NCBI RefSeq assembly: GCF_905171775.1
Contig: NC_053490.1
Location: forward strand, 521,020,022-521,084,021
Direction: 5' to 3'
DNA: 64,000 bases
Source: Rana temporaria
Lineage: Eukaryota > Chordata > Amphibia > Anura > Ranidae
Shown here: positions 1 through 10,695 of the stretch, in pieces
Numbering within the stretch: the stretch's first letter is position 1
How the letters are laid out: every line of letters starts with the position of its first letter
Notes under the pieces: generated by a model
The model's database searches: none
Told to the model about the DNA's origin: nothing
Seen by the model: the letters and a program-made list of their open reading frames with translations, nothing else
Made by a program: the position numbers and the translations under genes

Positions 1-152
1 ATAGAAAGCTCTAAAATCATTAACAATAAAAAGCCAAAATCTAAAAAGAAACAAAAATACGTTTCTCTACGCCCTAGAAAAATCGCAAACTGCATCTTTT
101 GTAAACTAGAATTAGCACCAGAAATAAGTAAGACGATAATCTACAATAAATT

Positions 153-690
153 TTAACCAACTACGGCCCAGGCAATTCTAACATTCCTCTCCTTCATGTA
201 AAAAAAATAATATTTTGCTAGAAAAACTACTTGGAACCCCCAAACATATATTTTTTTAGGCAGAGGTCCTAGAGAATAAATACAGGGTTTTTCAAATGCA
301 ATATATTTTTTTTTTGGGGGGGGGCAATTAATTTTAATGCACAAAAACACAATACAATACCACATTTTTAGGTGAAATATAAAAGATGCTATGCTAGAGC
401 TCCACGATTCTGGCTAAAATGGGAATCGTGATTTTTTTCCCCTTAGAATAAAGATCACGATTCTTGCAGCGTATCTTTCACATTATACAAAAAAATTGGG
501 CTAACTTTCCTTTTTTTTTTTATCACTATTTTTTCCCATAAAAGACTGCTGCTCAAATACAGTGTGACACAAAATATTCCAACAACCGCCATTTTATTTT
601 CTAGGGTCTCTGTAAAAAAAGAAAACATATATAGTGTTTGGAGGTTCCAAGTAATTTTCTAGCAAAAAATACTGATTTTGACTTGTAAGC
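153..690 (+). repeat. TTAA-type MITE copy, hairpin-like
   Basis: It starts TTAACCA and resembles the left part of the better preserved element at 31415-32682, sharing the block around TTTTGCTAGAAAA followed by a run of C. The block near 215-250 recurs inverted near 630-675, so the segment can fold back. No coding frame is convincing. The right end was not defined. Confidence 0.5.
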
Positions 691-701
691 AACAAGTGTC
701 A

Positions 702-1269
702 TGCCGCGTACACACGACCGTTTTTAATGACATGGAAAAAACAAAGTTTTTCTCAACGTGATTCTCGACAAGCCTGCCTTGTATACACACGATCGCGGAA
801 AAAAAAAATGCTGGAGCAAAGCGCGGTTACGTACAACATGTACGACGGCACTATAAAAGGGAAAGTTCCATTCGGATGGCGCCACCCTTGGGGCTGCTTT
901 TGCTGATTTTGTGTTAGTAAAAGTTTGGTGAGAGACGATTTGCGCTTTTCAGCCTTCGTGCTTTTCAGTCTGTTACAGCGTGACGAATCTGCTACCTCCA
1001 TTACAAACGCTAGTTTTACCAGAACGAGCGCTCCCGTCTCATAACTTGCTTCTGAGCATGCGCGTTTTTTTCCCTGTTGTTAAAGCCTACACACGACCGT
1101 TTTTCACGCCGTGAAAAACGACGAGAAATATTAGAGCATGTTCTAAATTTTTAATGCCCATTTTTCCCCACGCAAAAAAATGCTCTGGAGCCTACACACG
1201 GTAGTTTTTAATGACGATTTAAAAAATTGCATTTTTCTCGTCATGAAAAACGGTTGTGTGTACGCGGCA
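702..1269. mobile_element. Harbinger-like MITE (TGCCGCGTACACACGA family), TSD TCA
   Basis: The inverted ends TGCCGCGTACACACGA and TGTGTACGCGGCA are flanked by TCA at 699-701 and 1270-1272. A 3-bp target duplication points to a PIF/Harbinger-type element; the superfamily is inferred. Inside is a minus-strand 82-codon open frame (753-1001) of unknown meaning. An internal block near 1020-1065 also occurs, inverted, in the copy at 3023-3413. Confidence 0.75.
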
Positions 1270-1284
1270 TCAGAAAAAGGCTAA

Positions 1285-1498
1285 GGCCCGTACACACAGT
1301 AAGGATTTCTGACAGGAAAAAGTCTGTTGGGAATCCAGACGGGAAAAAAATAGCCAGTTCTCTTTTTTTTTGCCGAATGTTTTTGGCAGTTTTCCCGTTG
1401 GAAAAACTGCAATGGAGCATACACACGGGTGGGATCCCTGGCCAAAAACTCTCATCGCAGTTTTTTTCAACGGGAAAACCGACCGTGTGTACGGGGCA
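1285..1498. mobile_element. Short MITE related to the GTACACAC family
   Basis: The ends GGCCCGTACACAC and GTGTGTACGGGGCA are inverted, with TAA on the left and TTA on the right as possible 3-bp target duplication copies. The core differs from the 702-1269 copy and contains repeated GGGAAAA and TTTTCCC stretches. It is non-coding. Confidence 0.55.
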
Positions 1499-1504
1499 TT
1501 AATC

Positions 1505-2004
1505 TTTAAAAGGAGTTGTAAAGGATTTTTTTTTTTTTTCATAATAAGCATCATCTACCTGCAGACATTCCTCTTTTCACTTCCTCATTGTTCGTTTTTG
1601 CTCAGAAGTTGCTCTATTTCTTCTCTGTTCTGTTCTCTTCCTGCTTGTCTGATTGTTACTCACCACCGTGATGGGAGGCTTTACTGCGGTGGTCAGTGAC
1701 GTGCTCACCCCCTCCTGGGAACTACATCTGTGCGGCAGGACGCTCTCTACGTGTTAGAGACCTCAAGGAGGTGTGAATTACTGGGCGTGCCGCAATTCAT
1801 ACTGGGAAATGTAGTTCTTGCATGAATGAGCGCCGCAAACCAGGAAGTGAATGAGAAAACAGAAACTAGAACGCCGGAGGTGATATAGATGAAGGAATTT
1901 AATAGGTATTTACTCGTTATTTAACAGAATCATTACACTATTCTGTCTGTCTACCTTGCAGACATTTATTTTGCCCCAAAAATGTTTCCTTTACAACTCC
2001 TTTT
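1505..2004. mobile_element. TTAA-type MITE
   Basis: The left end TTAAAAGGAGTTGTAAAGGA is matched by its inverse, TCCTTTACAACTCCTTTTA, on the right. TTAA is kept only on the left. The shape fits a piggyBac-type non-autonomous element. Confidence 0.6.
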
Positions 2005-2464
2005 AGTTGTTTAACTGACCTCATTTAGGCTATTTTCTCGAGCATCGGCTACAAACCCCCCCCCCCCCCCCCCCCCCCCCCGATGCAGCGCACGCCTGCT
2101 ATCTCGTCTAAAGGGACCGACGTACAGCTACAACGGTTCACTGGATCATGCCGACCTGCCGCTGTATATGCCGTCGACGGTGGCTGGTCGGCAAGTGCTT
2201 AAAAGTACTGAGCAGAAATGTCGTGAGAAGCCGATTCTCAAAACTATTTAAGTGACATTTTTCCAACTTTCTGCCTTTTCTTCTGCCTCCTGTCTATTGT
2301 AATACAAGTTACATCCCTAGGCTGTCTGCTCTAGATCAAAGACCAAAGAAAGAAAAAAAAAATAATTATATATAAAGCAAACGGTCTTCAAAACTTGAAG
2401 GTTCTGTAGGTCCCTTTTTTCTTTTAACTATGATCTTTAATTATTTGAAAAGATTTCATATTGC
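2005..2464. other. Gene-free stretch with a poly-C run
   Basis: It holds a run of about 26 C at 2056-2081. The GC-rich piece at about 2085-2205 looks like a TTAA-MITE scrap (ending GTCGGCAAGTGCTTAA), followed by AT-rich sequence with no recognisable feature. Confidence 0.4.
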
Positions 2465-2647
2465 AATGTTTCTCAACTTCAGTCTTCAAGTACTCCCTAC
2501 AGGTCATGTTTTTAGGCTACCCATTATTTTGCACAGGGGAATTGATCAGTTTCACTGCCTTAGTAATTACCACAGCGGTTTCATCTGAGGGAAATCCTGA
2601 AAGCATGACCTGTTAGGGGTACTTGAGGGCTGGAGTTATGAAACATT
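2465..2647. mobile_element. Small MITE with TIR AATGTTTCTCAACTTC
   Basis: The ends at 2465 and 2647 are imperfect inverted repeats, and the inner parts read as inverted copies around ACAGGTCATG and CATGACCTGT. A related arm is visible at about 44485-44540. No clear target duplication was found. Confidence 0.55.
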
Positions 2648-2966
2648 GTTATATTAGATTCAAGTCAGCTTTATTTTCTTTCTTTGAAACCAATTGAAGT
2701 TTCCTTGGCTTTGTGTTGGGGATCAGTGTCTTGTTGAAATGGCCTCCCTCGTTATATCTTCATCATTCTGGTAGATGGCAGCAGATTTTTTATCAAGAAT
2801 GTCTTGGTACATTCATCCTTCCTTCAATGATATGAAGTTTGCCAGTACCGTATGCTGAAAAACAGCCCCGCCCACACCGTGATGTTCCCACCTCCAAACC
2901 TCACTGTTGGTATGGAGGGGGTGTTTTTGGGGTGATGTGCCATGTGACCTCCATACATGGTGTGTA

Positions 2967-4375
2967 TGTAGTGGCCTGCTACTTTTTAGCTGGCACTGCT
3001 TTAAATTTAGAGGATAGTCTGATGCCGCGTACACACGATCATTTTTCGGCATGAAAAAAAACTTTTTTAAAAACATCATTTAAAATGATTGTGTGTGGGC
3101 TTCACATCGTTTTTCGGCTTCTGAAAAACGACAAAAAAAAAATTCAAACATGCTGCATTTTTTCACATCGTTTTTTAAAATGTAATTTTTCGTGTTGTTA
3201 AAAATGATCGTGTGTGGGCAAAAAAACGACGTTTTAAACCCGCGCATGCCCAGAAGCAAGTTATGAGACGGGAGCGCTCGTTCAGGTAAAACTACCATTC
3301 ATAATGGAATAAGCACATTCATCACGCTGTAACAGACAAAAAAGCGCGAATAGTCTTGTACCAATAAGGAATCATTTTTTTTCATGCCGAAAAATGATCG
3401 TGTGTACGCGGCATGAGAATTAGTTGACTCAGATTGTATAATTTTTTTTACTAAATTTGGGCCTCTGTTCCAGCCATGGCTGTACTGTGAGTGACCACTA
3501 TTGTTGTCTGGGGTGTCGTTATCATCCCAGGCTGAGGGTGGCAGCAGTCAGGCCAAGGTGTTTTGGGTGTTCCCCTTCGGCAGTCAATCAGAGGGAGTTG
3601 ATCGTCCCGCTAAGCATGCCGGGGAGGAGGAGTACTTAAGGGACAGACGTCACTAGTCCGGGGTCGTCGCCGATCCTGGGTCTGTCGTCCCACCACCCCC
3701 GTGTGTGGCCCTCATGGCCGGGGGTGCGTGTTCAAGTGTTCCTGCCTCCGGGACCACGTTGGTCCGGGGTTGTAAGCTACTAAGTAGGCCCGGTAGTCTG
3801 ACTGGGTCTGCGCTTGTAGAGTGGTCCTGAGCTGTCCGTCCCGAGGGAGGAAGCCACTCGATGAAGAACCTGTCTTGGAGGGCACTGAGCAAGAGGCTGG
3901 TATCTCAGGAGCAGCCTAGAACTTCATCGAAGGATGCACTATTGCTGGAAGGCTGAATGATGATTGCCTGTCAGTTCTAATTTTATAAGAAGTTCTTTGG
4001 GAGAGATCCGGGTGCTTAATCCTATGCGGAGAGGATTTTGGACCGAATATACCTCCATTTTTGGGAAGGTCTGTGGTAGAGACTTTACCAAGTTTCCGTG
4101 TGACACCCTGGCTGCTAGGCTAGTGAGAGAGGCCTATCCAGGTGCGCAATACCCGCTCTGGCTAGAGTGGCGACGAAAGCTACGTTGCCCTTCCACCTCT
4201 TCAACTACTACTTTTATTCTTTTACCACGTTTGGTAAATAAAGCAAAGGAAAAAAAAAACCTCAAGTGTGGACATTAAAGTTTCTCAACTCTCATCCGAT
4301 ACCCTAGACGGAGAAGAAATAGAGGTAACATGCCACCCAAAACAATCCAGCAGCTCCTTCGGGGGTAGTGCTACA
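2967..4375. mobile_element. Solo LTR, copy 1 (family TGTAG...GCTACA)
   Basis: It begins TGTAGTGG and ends AGTGCTACA. Copy 2 at 62962-63885 shares its ends and a TTCGGGGG(A/T)AGTGCTACA terminus. The left flank TGTA (2963-2966) and right flank CATA (4376-4379) would be a diverged 4-bp target duplication. A MITE lies within it; without that, the LTR is about 1.0 kb. Polyadenylation-like AATAAA is near 4230. No internal retroviral or gypsy genes are present. Confidence 0.65.
3023..3413. mobile_element. Harbinger-like MITE nested in a solo LTR, TSD TGA
   Basis: The long inverted ends TGCCGCGTACACACGATCAT and its reverse complement are flanked by TGA at 3020-3022 and 3414-3416. It shares an internal block with the 702-1269 copy in the opposite orientation. 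Confidence 0.8.
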
Positions 4376-4447
4376 CATATTATGGCATCCAAAGAGTTAA
4401 ATTTTGCTCTGACCAGGACTATATTCTCCCAGTATTTCACAGGCTTG

Positions 4448-4570
4448 GAATACAGCATTTATATATTGTGAAATCCATATCTGCATTCATATGAACTTTT
4501 CAACACAACCTTATTTGTTTATTTTATGGACATTAATTTTACACTTGTTGCGCCCATTTTATTATTATTC
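4448..4570. mobile_element. 123-bp insert with 14-bp direct repeats
   Basis: The block is flanked by ATTTCACAGGCTTG at 4434-4447 and 4571-4584. It interrupts a Tc1 remnant that otherwise reads on. A 14-bp duplication is typical of LINE-driven (target-primed) insertion. The insert itself is AT-rich, ending TTTTATTATTATTC, and is not recognised. Confidence 0.55.
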
Positions 4571-5014
4571 ATTTCACAGGCTTGTCTAAATGTTGTGCAG
4601 CAAACTTTAAACAAGCTTCAACATGCTTTTTCTTCAGCAATGGAGTCTTGGGTGGTGAGCGTGCATACAGGACATGATTGCGGAGTGCATTACTTATTTT
4701 CTTTAAAACAATTGTACCTGCTAATTCCTGTTTTTTTTAAGCTCTCCACAAAGGGTCCTAGGTTCTTGGACAATTCTTCTGATAATTTTTTTCACTCTTC
4801 TGTCAGAAATCTTGCGAGGATCATTTGATCGTGGATGGTTTATGGTGAAATTATGCCCTTTCCACTTCTGGATTATGGCCCCAATAGTGCTCACTGGAAC
4901 ATTCAGAAGTTAAAACGGAGTTCCACCCACATTTTTCACTCCTCACCATGCAGCACAAATGTGCATCCCTAAACGAGAAGTATGGGTTTCCTTTTTTTTT
5001 TGCTTATATCTATT

Positions 5015-5970
5015 CTATGTAAGGAGGAAGAAGAAGAAGAAAAAAAGAAGAAAAAAGGAAGAAGAAAGAAGAACTGAAAATGCCCCCTCGGCTTATACTC
5101 GAGTCACCTTTTTGTGCCTGATCTCCCGGACTTTGGGGACCCGGTACTGGCCGGCCATAGGTCAGCTGGACCCCAAATTTGGCACACATGTAGCCAGGGT
5201 TGATCCTTCCTATAGGCTCACTATGCAAGCCGCTTAGGGCCCCGCAAAGCTGCGAAGGGCCCCCCAAAGTACTAGAGGCCCCGCCTGGTGAGAAGTCATT
5301 TTCGCCCCCTCACCCCGCTTCTAAACTCGCTGGCTGAGTAATTTCCGACAGCAGAACACCCCCTCCCCCCGCTTCTTAACTTTCTTTAAGGTGACATGTC
5401 ACTGTCGTCAGCGCCCTCCGCTTCTCATTTTTAATGTGCCAGGTCATTTTGCTTAGGGCCCCAGGGAGGTCAGGATCGGCACTGCATGTAGCCCCACTTT
5501 TCATCTACAAGTGTGCAAAGATTGTTGTCGTGAGGACCTACGGCGGAGGGGGCACCAATTTTTCAAAACCGGGCACCCCTTCCATAGACTCCCATGTTAA
5601 ACAGTCATTTCCGGTGACTTTAGGGACCCGGTAGCAGCCGGTCGTAGGTCCCCTAAACCCCAATCTTGGCACACATGTAGCCCCACTACGGCCAGGGAGC
5701 ACCAATTTTTCAAAGCCGGGCACCCCTTCCATAGACTCCCATGTTAAACATCAGTCTAGGCATGGACACAGTGAGGCATGGACACAGTGAGGCATGGACA
5801 CAGTGAGGCATGGACACAGTGAGGCATGGACACAGTGAGGCATGCAGATGGACACCCTAGGCTTATACTCGAGTCAATACGTTTTCCCATTTTTTGTGGT
5901 AAAATTAGGTGCCTCGGCTTATATTCAGGTCAGCTTATAATCAAGTATACACACACACACACACACACGA
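5015..5970. repeat. Complex repeat region with internal duplications, 16-bp tandem and CA microsatellite
   Basis: A polypurine GAA/GAAA tract lies at 5022-5072. CTCGGCTTATACTCGAGTCA-type blocks occur near 5090 and 5860. A roughly 150-bp unit around CACCCCTTCCATAGACTCCC is duplicated near 5574 and 5724. The 16-mer AGGCATGGACACAGTG is repeated about six times at 5757-5850, and (AC)n runs at 5947-5968. The CGGCTTATACTCGAG phrase is typical of a vertebrate MITE, but its ends could not be set. Confidence 0.55.
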
Positions 5971-6687
5971 GTTCATTCATCTTTTTATCTTGTAAAGTTG
6001 CACAGATTTAGAATTAACTAGATTTAAAAGAAGACAAGCAAACAATAACTAATCCGTGTCTACTTTTGCCTCTGAGTAATAGAAATCAATATATTCCTGA
6101 TGACGCACGACAGTCAGATAGAACTACCCAAGTAGAAATACTACCATAATGTCCTTCTATGGACACAATTACTTGTAGAAAAAAAATCCAACCTATTTTT
6201 GAATTCCACCATTGATTGCTGCTTCCAAGCATTGCAAATTTGCCCACATTAAAATAAGAATTCTTATTTTTTTTACATTATTTATGGGAAAAATCAGTAC
6301 TTTGACATTGTGAGCGTCGTGTTTAAGGGCTCCTAGGAAGATGAGACAGAGATGGGGCTGACTCCATGGTGCATGGCCAGCCAACACCAAAGCTAGCATG
6401 GAGCTTGTTTCTAGATCACAACAATAGCCTGAGGCAAGCTCTGGCAAGAGGAATGGAGGCTGACGCTACTCCTCTCCATCTGCATTGCTCTTGCCGCTGC
6501 TTGCCTCGGCACTCATTATGGAAGCAGCCTTCTTATTACAAGTTATGGTGTCAGGTGACAGTGCATCAAGCAGGGGAGGGTGCGCCTTGTCTGACATTGC
6601 AAACAATTTAGGGAACCAAAGATGATGGAACTAAATATACTTTGTCCCATCAAGAACTAAATCTTATAAAGAAAAAATAATTATTCT
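5971..6687. other. Stretch without recognisable genes or repeats
   Basis: This is AT-rich, then mixed-composition DNA. Short open frames on both strands overlap and have no recognisable domains. I see nothing I can support here. Confidence 0.4.
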
Positions 6688-7492
6688 TTAACCACTTAAG
6701 GACCTCTTCACACCGATATACATTGGCAGAATGGCACGGCTGGGCACAGGCACGTACCTGTATGTTGCTTTTAAGAGCCCAGCCACGGGGTCGCGAGCGT
6801 GCTCGCGACCCGGTCCGAAGCTCCGTGACTGCGCCCGCGGGACCCACGGACCCGATCGCCGCCGATGTCCCGCGATCGGTCACAGGAGCTGAAGAACGGG
6901 GAGAGGTGTGTGTAAACACACATTCCCCGTTCTTCTGTGTAGCAGTGACACTGATCGTCTGTTCCCTGATATAGGGAACGACAATCAGTGATGTCACGCC
7001 TACAGCCATGCCCCCCTACTGTAAAAATCACTCCCTTAGGGCACACTTAACCCCCTTAACGCCCCCTAGTGGTTAACCCCTTCACTGCCATTGTCATTTT
7101 CACAGTAAACAATGCATTTTTATAGCACTTTTCGCTGTGAAAATGTCCCAATGTCCCAAAAATGTGTCAAAAGTGTCCGCCATAATGTCGCAGTCACGAC
7201 AAATACGGCGTAACAAAGTATTGCAACGATCGCCATTTTATTCTCTAGGGTGTTAGGATAAAAAATATATATAATGTTTGGGGGTTCTAATTAGAGGGAA
7301 GAAGATGGCAGTGAAAAAAGTGTAAAATGACATTTGAATTGCTGCTTAACTTGTAATGCTTAATTTGTAATACCAACGGCTCACCACCAGATGGCGCCAG
7401 CTCCCCCCCCACTTCCGCCCTGCCTGCGGGCCATTTATAACTGGTCCGCGGGCCGCAAATTGCCCGCGGGCCGGTACTTTGAGACCACTGCC
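6688..7492. mobile_element. Chimeric MITE: TTAA-type left end, different right end
   Basis: It starts TTAACCACTTAAGGACC as the element at 36997-37970 does, and follows that family to about 7235. It then matches the inside of the element at 59093-59839 (the reverse of the block containing the dodecamer GGCGCCATCTGG), and finishes in a third motif, GCGGGCCGGTACTTTGAGACCACTG. The expected TTAA right end is missing. Confidence 0.55.
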
Positions 7493-7860
7493 CTAGAGTA
7501 TTGCAGAGAGAGCTGCAGCCAAACCTAAGCCTCTTTCACACCTGAGCGACACAACTGCGTTGCGTTTTTGTGCGCTTTTAAATAATGGCACTGCAGGTGC
7601 ATTGTACATTTTTTAAAGGTTTGCAGAAACGCTTGTTTCTGCCCGAGTATCCGCTACACCCGAGTGTGATCGGGGCCTGACTAATTGCTGCTGCCAACAC
7701 TTCAGTTTTAATGGATCACTGGAAGGGGTCATGTGATCCCCAGTTTCACCACAATGAATGCCTCTGGTTAGTAATTACATGGGAGGTTGCTTTGGAATGC
7801 TGAATGCTGTAGGCAAGGTCAATATAATATATTTCACCACAAGCCAAATGGAAAGAAATA
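7493..7860. other. Unassigned stretch before a Tc1 element
   Basis: No gene or clear repeat boundary was seen. The TA at 7859-7860 is the left target dinucleotide of the Tc1 element. Confidence 0.4.
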
Positions 7861-8482
7861 CAGTGCCTTGCGAAAGTATTCGGCCCCCTTGAACTTTGCG
7901 ACCTTTTGCCACATTTCAGGCTTCAAACATAAAGATATAAAACTGTAATTTTTTTGAAGAATCAACAACAAGTGGGACACAATCATGAAGTGGAACAAAA
8001 TTTATTGGATATTTCACATTTTTTTAACAAATAAAAAACTGAAAAATTGGGCATGCAATATTATTCAGCCCCTTTACTTTCAGTGCAGCAAACTCTCTCC
8101 AGAAGTTCAGTGAGGATCTCTGAATGATCCAATGTTGACCTAAATGACTAATGATGATAAATAGAATCCACCTGTGTGTAATCAAGTCTCCGTATAAATG
8201 CACCTGCACTGTGATAGTCTCAGAGGTCCGTTTAAAGCGCAGAGAGCATCACGAAGAACAAGGAACACACCAGGCAGGTCCGAGAAACTGTTGTGGAGAA
8301 GTTTAAAGCTGGATTTGGATACAAAAAGATTTCCCAAGCTTTAAACATCCCAAGGATTTTTTGAAGAATCAACAACAAGTGGGACACAATCATGAAGTGG
8401 AACGAAATTTATTGGATGTTTCAAACTTTAACAAATAAAAAACTGAAAAATTGGGCATGCAAAATTATTCAGCCCCCTTAAG

Positions 8483-9657
8483 TTAATACTTTGTAGCGCC
8501 ACCTTTTGCTGCGATTACAGCTGTAAGTCGCTTGGGGTATGTCTCTATCAGTTTTGCACATCGAGAGACTGAAATGTTTGCCCATTCCTCCTTGCAAAAC
8601 AGCTCGAGCTCAGTGAGGTTGGATGGAGAGCGTTTGTGAACAGCAGTTTTCAGTTCTTTCCACAGATTCTCGATTGGATTCAGGTCTGGACTTTGACTTG
8701 GCCATTCTAACACCTGGATATGTTTATTTGTGAACCATTCCATTGTAGATTTTGCTTTATGTTTTGGATCATTGTCTTGTTGGAAGACAAATCTCCGTCC
8801 CAGTCTCAGGTCTTTTGCAGACTCCATCAGGTTTTCTTCCAGAATGGTCCTGTATTTGGCTCCATCCATCTTCCAATCAATTTTAACCATCTTCCCTGTC
8901 CCTGCTGAAGAAAAGCAGGCCCAAACCATGATGCTGCCACCACCATGTTTCACAGTGGGGATGGTGTGTTCAGGGTGACGAGCTGTGTTGCTTTTACGCC
9001 AAACATAACGTTTTGCATTGTTGCCAAAAAGTTGAATTTTGGTTTCATCTGACCAGAGCACCTTCTTCCACATGTTTGGTGTGTCTCCCAGGTGGCTTGT
9101 GGCAAACTTTAAACAACACTTTTTATGGATATCTTTAAGAAATGGCTTTCTTCTTGCCACTCTTCCATAAAGGCCAGATTTGTGCAGTATACAGGGACTG
9201 ATTGTTGTCCTGTGGACAGAGTCTCCCACCTCAGCTGTAGATCTCTGCAGTTCATCCAGAGTGATCATGAGCCTCTTGGCTGCATCTCTGATCAGTCTTC
9301 TCCTTGTATGAGCTGAAAGTTTAGAGCAGGGATCCTCAAACTACGGCCCTCCAGCTGTTGCAGAACTACACATCCCATGAGGCATTGTAAACCTCTGACA
9401 TTCACAGACATGACTAGGCAGGGAATTGTAGTTCCTGAACATCTGGAGGGCCATAGTTTGAAGATCCCTGGTTTGGAGGGACGGCCAGGTCTTTGTAGAT
9501 TTGCAGTGGTCTGATACTCCTTCCATTTCAATATTATCGCTTGCACAGTGCTCCTTGGGATGTTTAAAGCTTGGGAAATCTTTTTGTATCCAAATCCGGC
9601 TTTAAACTTCTCCACAACAGTATCTCGGACCTGTCTGGTGTGTTCTTTTTTCTTCAT
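8483..9657 (-). pseudogene. Tc1-family DD34E transposase, interrupted by a MITE
   Basis: This is the DNA-cutting and joining enzyme of the surrounding Tc1 element. The N-terminal part (9657 down to 9479) has a paired-type helix-turn-helix: KISQALNIPRSTVQ, then the GRPSK linker. The catalytic part (from about 9320 down to 8483) shows WSDETK, QQDNDPKH and SPDLNPIENLWKEL. The second Asp and the Glu are separated by 34 residues, as in Tc1 enzymes. A 144-bp MITE plus an 8-bp duplication sits between the two parts. Leaving out those 152 bases gives 341 codons including the stop, the usual family length, with no other stop seen. The original protein was therefore intact when the MITE landed; as it stands the gene is broken. 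Confidence 0.9.
9327..9470. mobile_element. hAT-type MITE inside transposase, TSD GTTTAGAG/GTTTGGAG
   Basis: The ends CAGGGATCCTCAAACTACGG and CATAGTTTGAAGATCCCTG are inverted. The flanks at 9319-9326 and 9471-9478 match at 7 of 8 bases. It is the same family as 30944-31102, sharing CCTCCAGCTGTTGCA and an ACTACAxxTCCCAT core. Superfamily assignment rests on the 8-bp duplication and the CAGGG terminus. Confidence 0.85.
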
Positions 9658-10042
9658 GATGCTCTCTGCGCTTTACACGGACCTCTGAGACTATCACAGT
9701 GCAGGTGCATTTATACGGAGACTTGATTACACACAGGTGGATTCTATTTATCATTAGTCATTTAGGTCAACATTGGATCATTCAGAGATCCTCACTGAAC
9801 TTCTGGAGAGAGTTTGCTGCACTGAAAGTAAAGGGGCTGAATAATATTGCATGCCCAATTTTTCACTTTATTTGTTAAAAAAGTTTGAAATACCCAATAA
9901 ATTTCGTTCCACTTCATGACTGTGCCCCACTTGTTGTTGATTCTTCAAAAAAATTTACAGTTTTATATCTTTATGTTTGAAGCCTGAAATGTGGCAAAAG
10001 GTCGCAAAGTTCAAGGGGGCTGAATACTTTCGCAAGGCACTG

Positions 10043-10377
10043 TAGATGATCTCATCAACTGCTATTCTTATCGTGTTTCAATCTGAATACAAAATTAAGT
10101 TCATTCAACTTGTTCAGTAACCTCTGTTACCCAATGATGATTAATGATACACTTACACACAAAAAAATCCCAAACGATCTATACACTGATGTAAAAAGGA
10201 TTGACTAAGGCTTCCCAACCCAACTAAATAGCGTCCTGATGACTCCAACTTGCCCAATGAATATTTGTGCCCTTACACAGTCAAGTTGTCATAAATGAAT
10301 TGTTGAATTAGTTGAAGTATGGAAGCACCCAGCACAAAACACCTTCTTTAGAAAAATATCCAGTTCTATCCCGGACC
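10043..10377. other. Unassigned flank of Penelope-like fragment
   Basis: This is AT-rich DNA between the Tc1 right end and a reverse-transcriptase fragment. It may belong to the same retroelement, but no frame is readable. Confidence 0.35.
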
Positions 10378-10695
10378 CCTTCCATGTTAAACACACTATC
10401 ATCTGTGAACCTTTTCCAAAGGATTAAAAGTTGGGTGGTAAATCCCACTTACAGTTGATTGGAACTGCCATGGGGACAAGGTTCACGCCCAGCTTCACCA
10501 ATTTATATATGGCAGATTGGGAGTCCAAACTCACCTGGGCCAATGGGGAGCTGGATGGGAGCCTTGTCTTATGGAAAAGGTTCATAGATGATATTGTGTT
10601 TGTATGGAAGAGATTCGGGGTGGAATTTGATATTTTTCTAGAGAAAAAAAAAAATCCCTGTCATTTACAGTTTACCCCAAATATAAGCACACAAG
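10378..10695 (+). pseudogene. Penelope-like element reverse transcriptase fragment
   Basis: The frame starting near 10431 encodes LIGTAMGTRFTPSFTNLYM followed by RFIDDIVFVW. A GTAMGTxFAPS block upstream of a (Y/F)IDD catalytic motif is characteristic of Penelope-like reverse transcriptases. Only about 85 residues of the palm survive, with neither the N-terminal part nor a GIY-YIG nuclease domain. The frame is cut on the right by the MITE at 10696. The clade within Penelope-like elements is not certain. Confidence 0.75.

Larger units (their letters stand above)
2700..4910 (-). pseudogene. Tc1/mariner transposase remnant, split by insertions
   Basis: Minus-strand Tc1-like transposon sequence survives in three pieces: about 2700-2966, 4380-4447 and 4571-4910. 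The pieces become collinear once three insertions are removed: a solo LTR (2967-4375), a MITE inside that LTR (3023-3413), and a 123-bp insert (4448-4570). The frame is broken by stops and indels, so no protein is made. At 4911 the remnant is cut by a TTAA MITE scrap that starts TTAAAACGGAGTTCCACCC. The family was recognised from typical Tc1 spacing and phrases; the exact subfamily is not certain. Confidence 0.7.
7861..10042 (-). mobile_element. Tc1/mariner transposon with rearranged left arm
   Basis: The ends CAGTGCCTTGCGAAAGTATT and its inverse are flanked by TA at 7859-7860 and 10043-10044. The transposase lies on the minus strand. The left 495 bases (7861 to about 8356) are an inverted copy of the right end (about 9548-10042), including the first codons of the transposase gene. 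After that, a second and shorter inner-TIR segment (about 8357-8490) leads into the true 3' end of the gene. The outermost part of the original 3' TIR has therefore been replaced by a copy of the 5' end. Confidence 0.9.
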
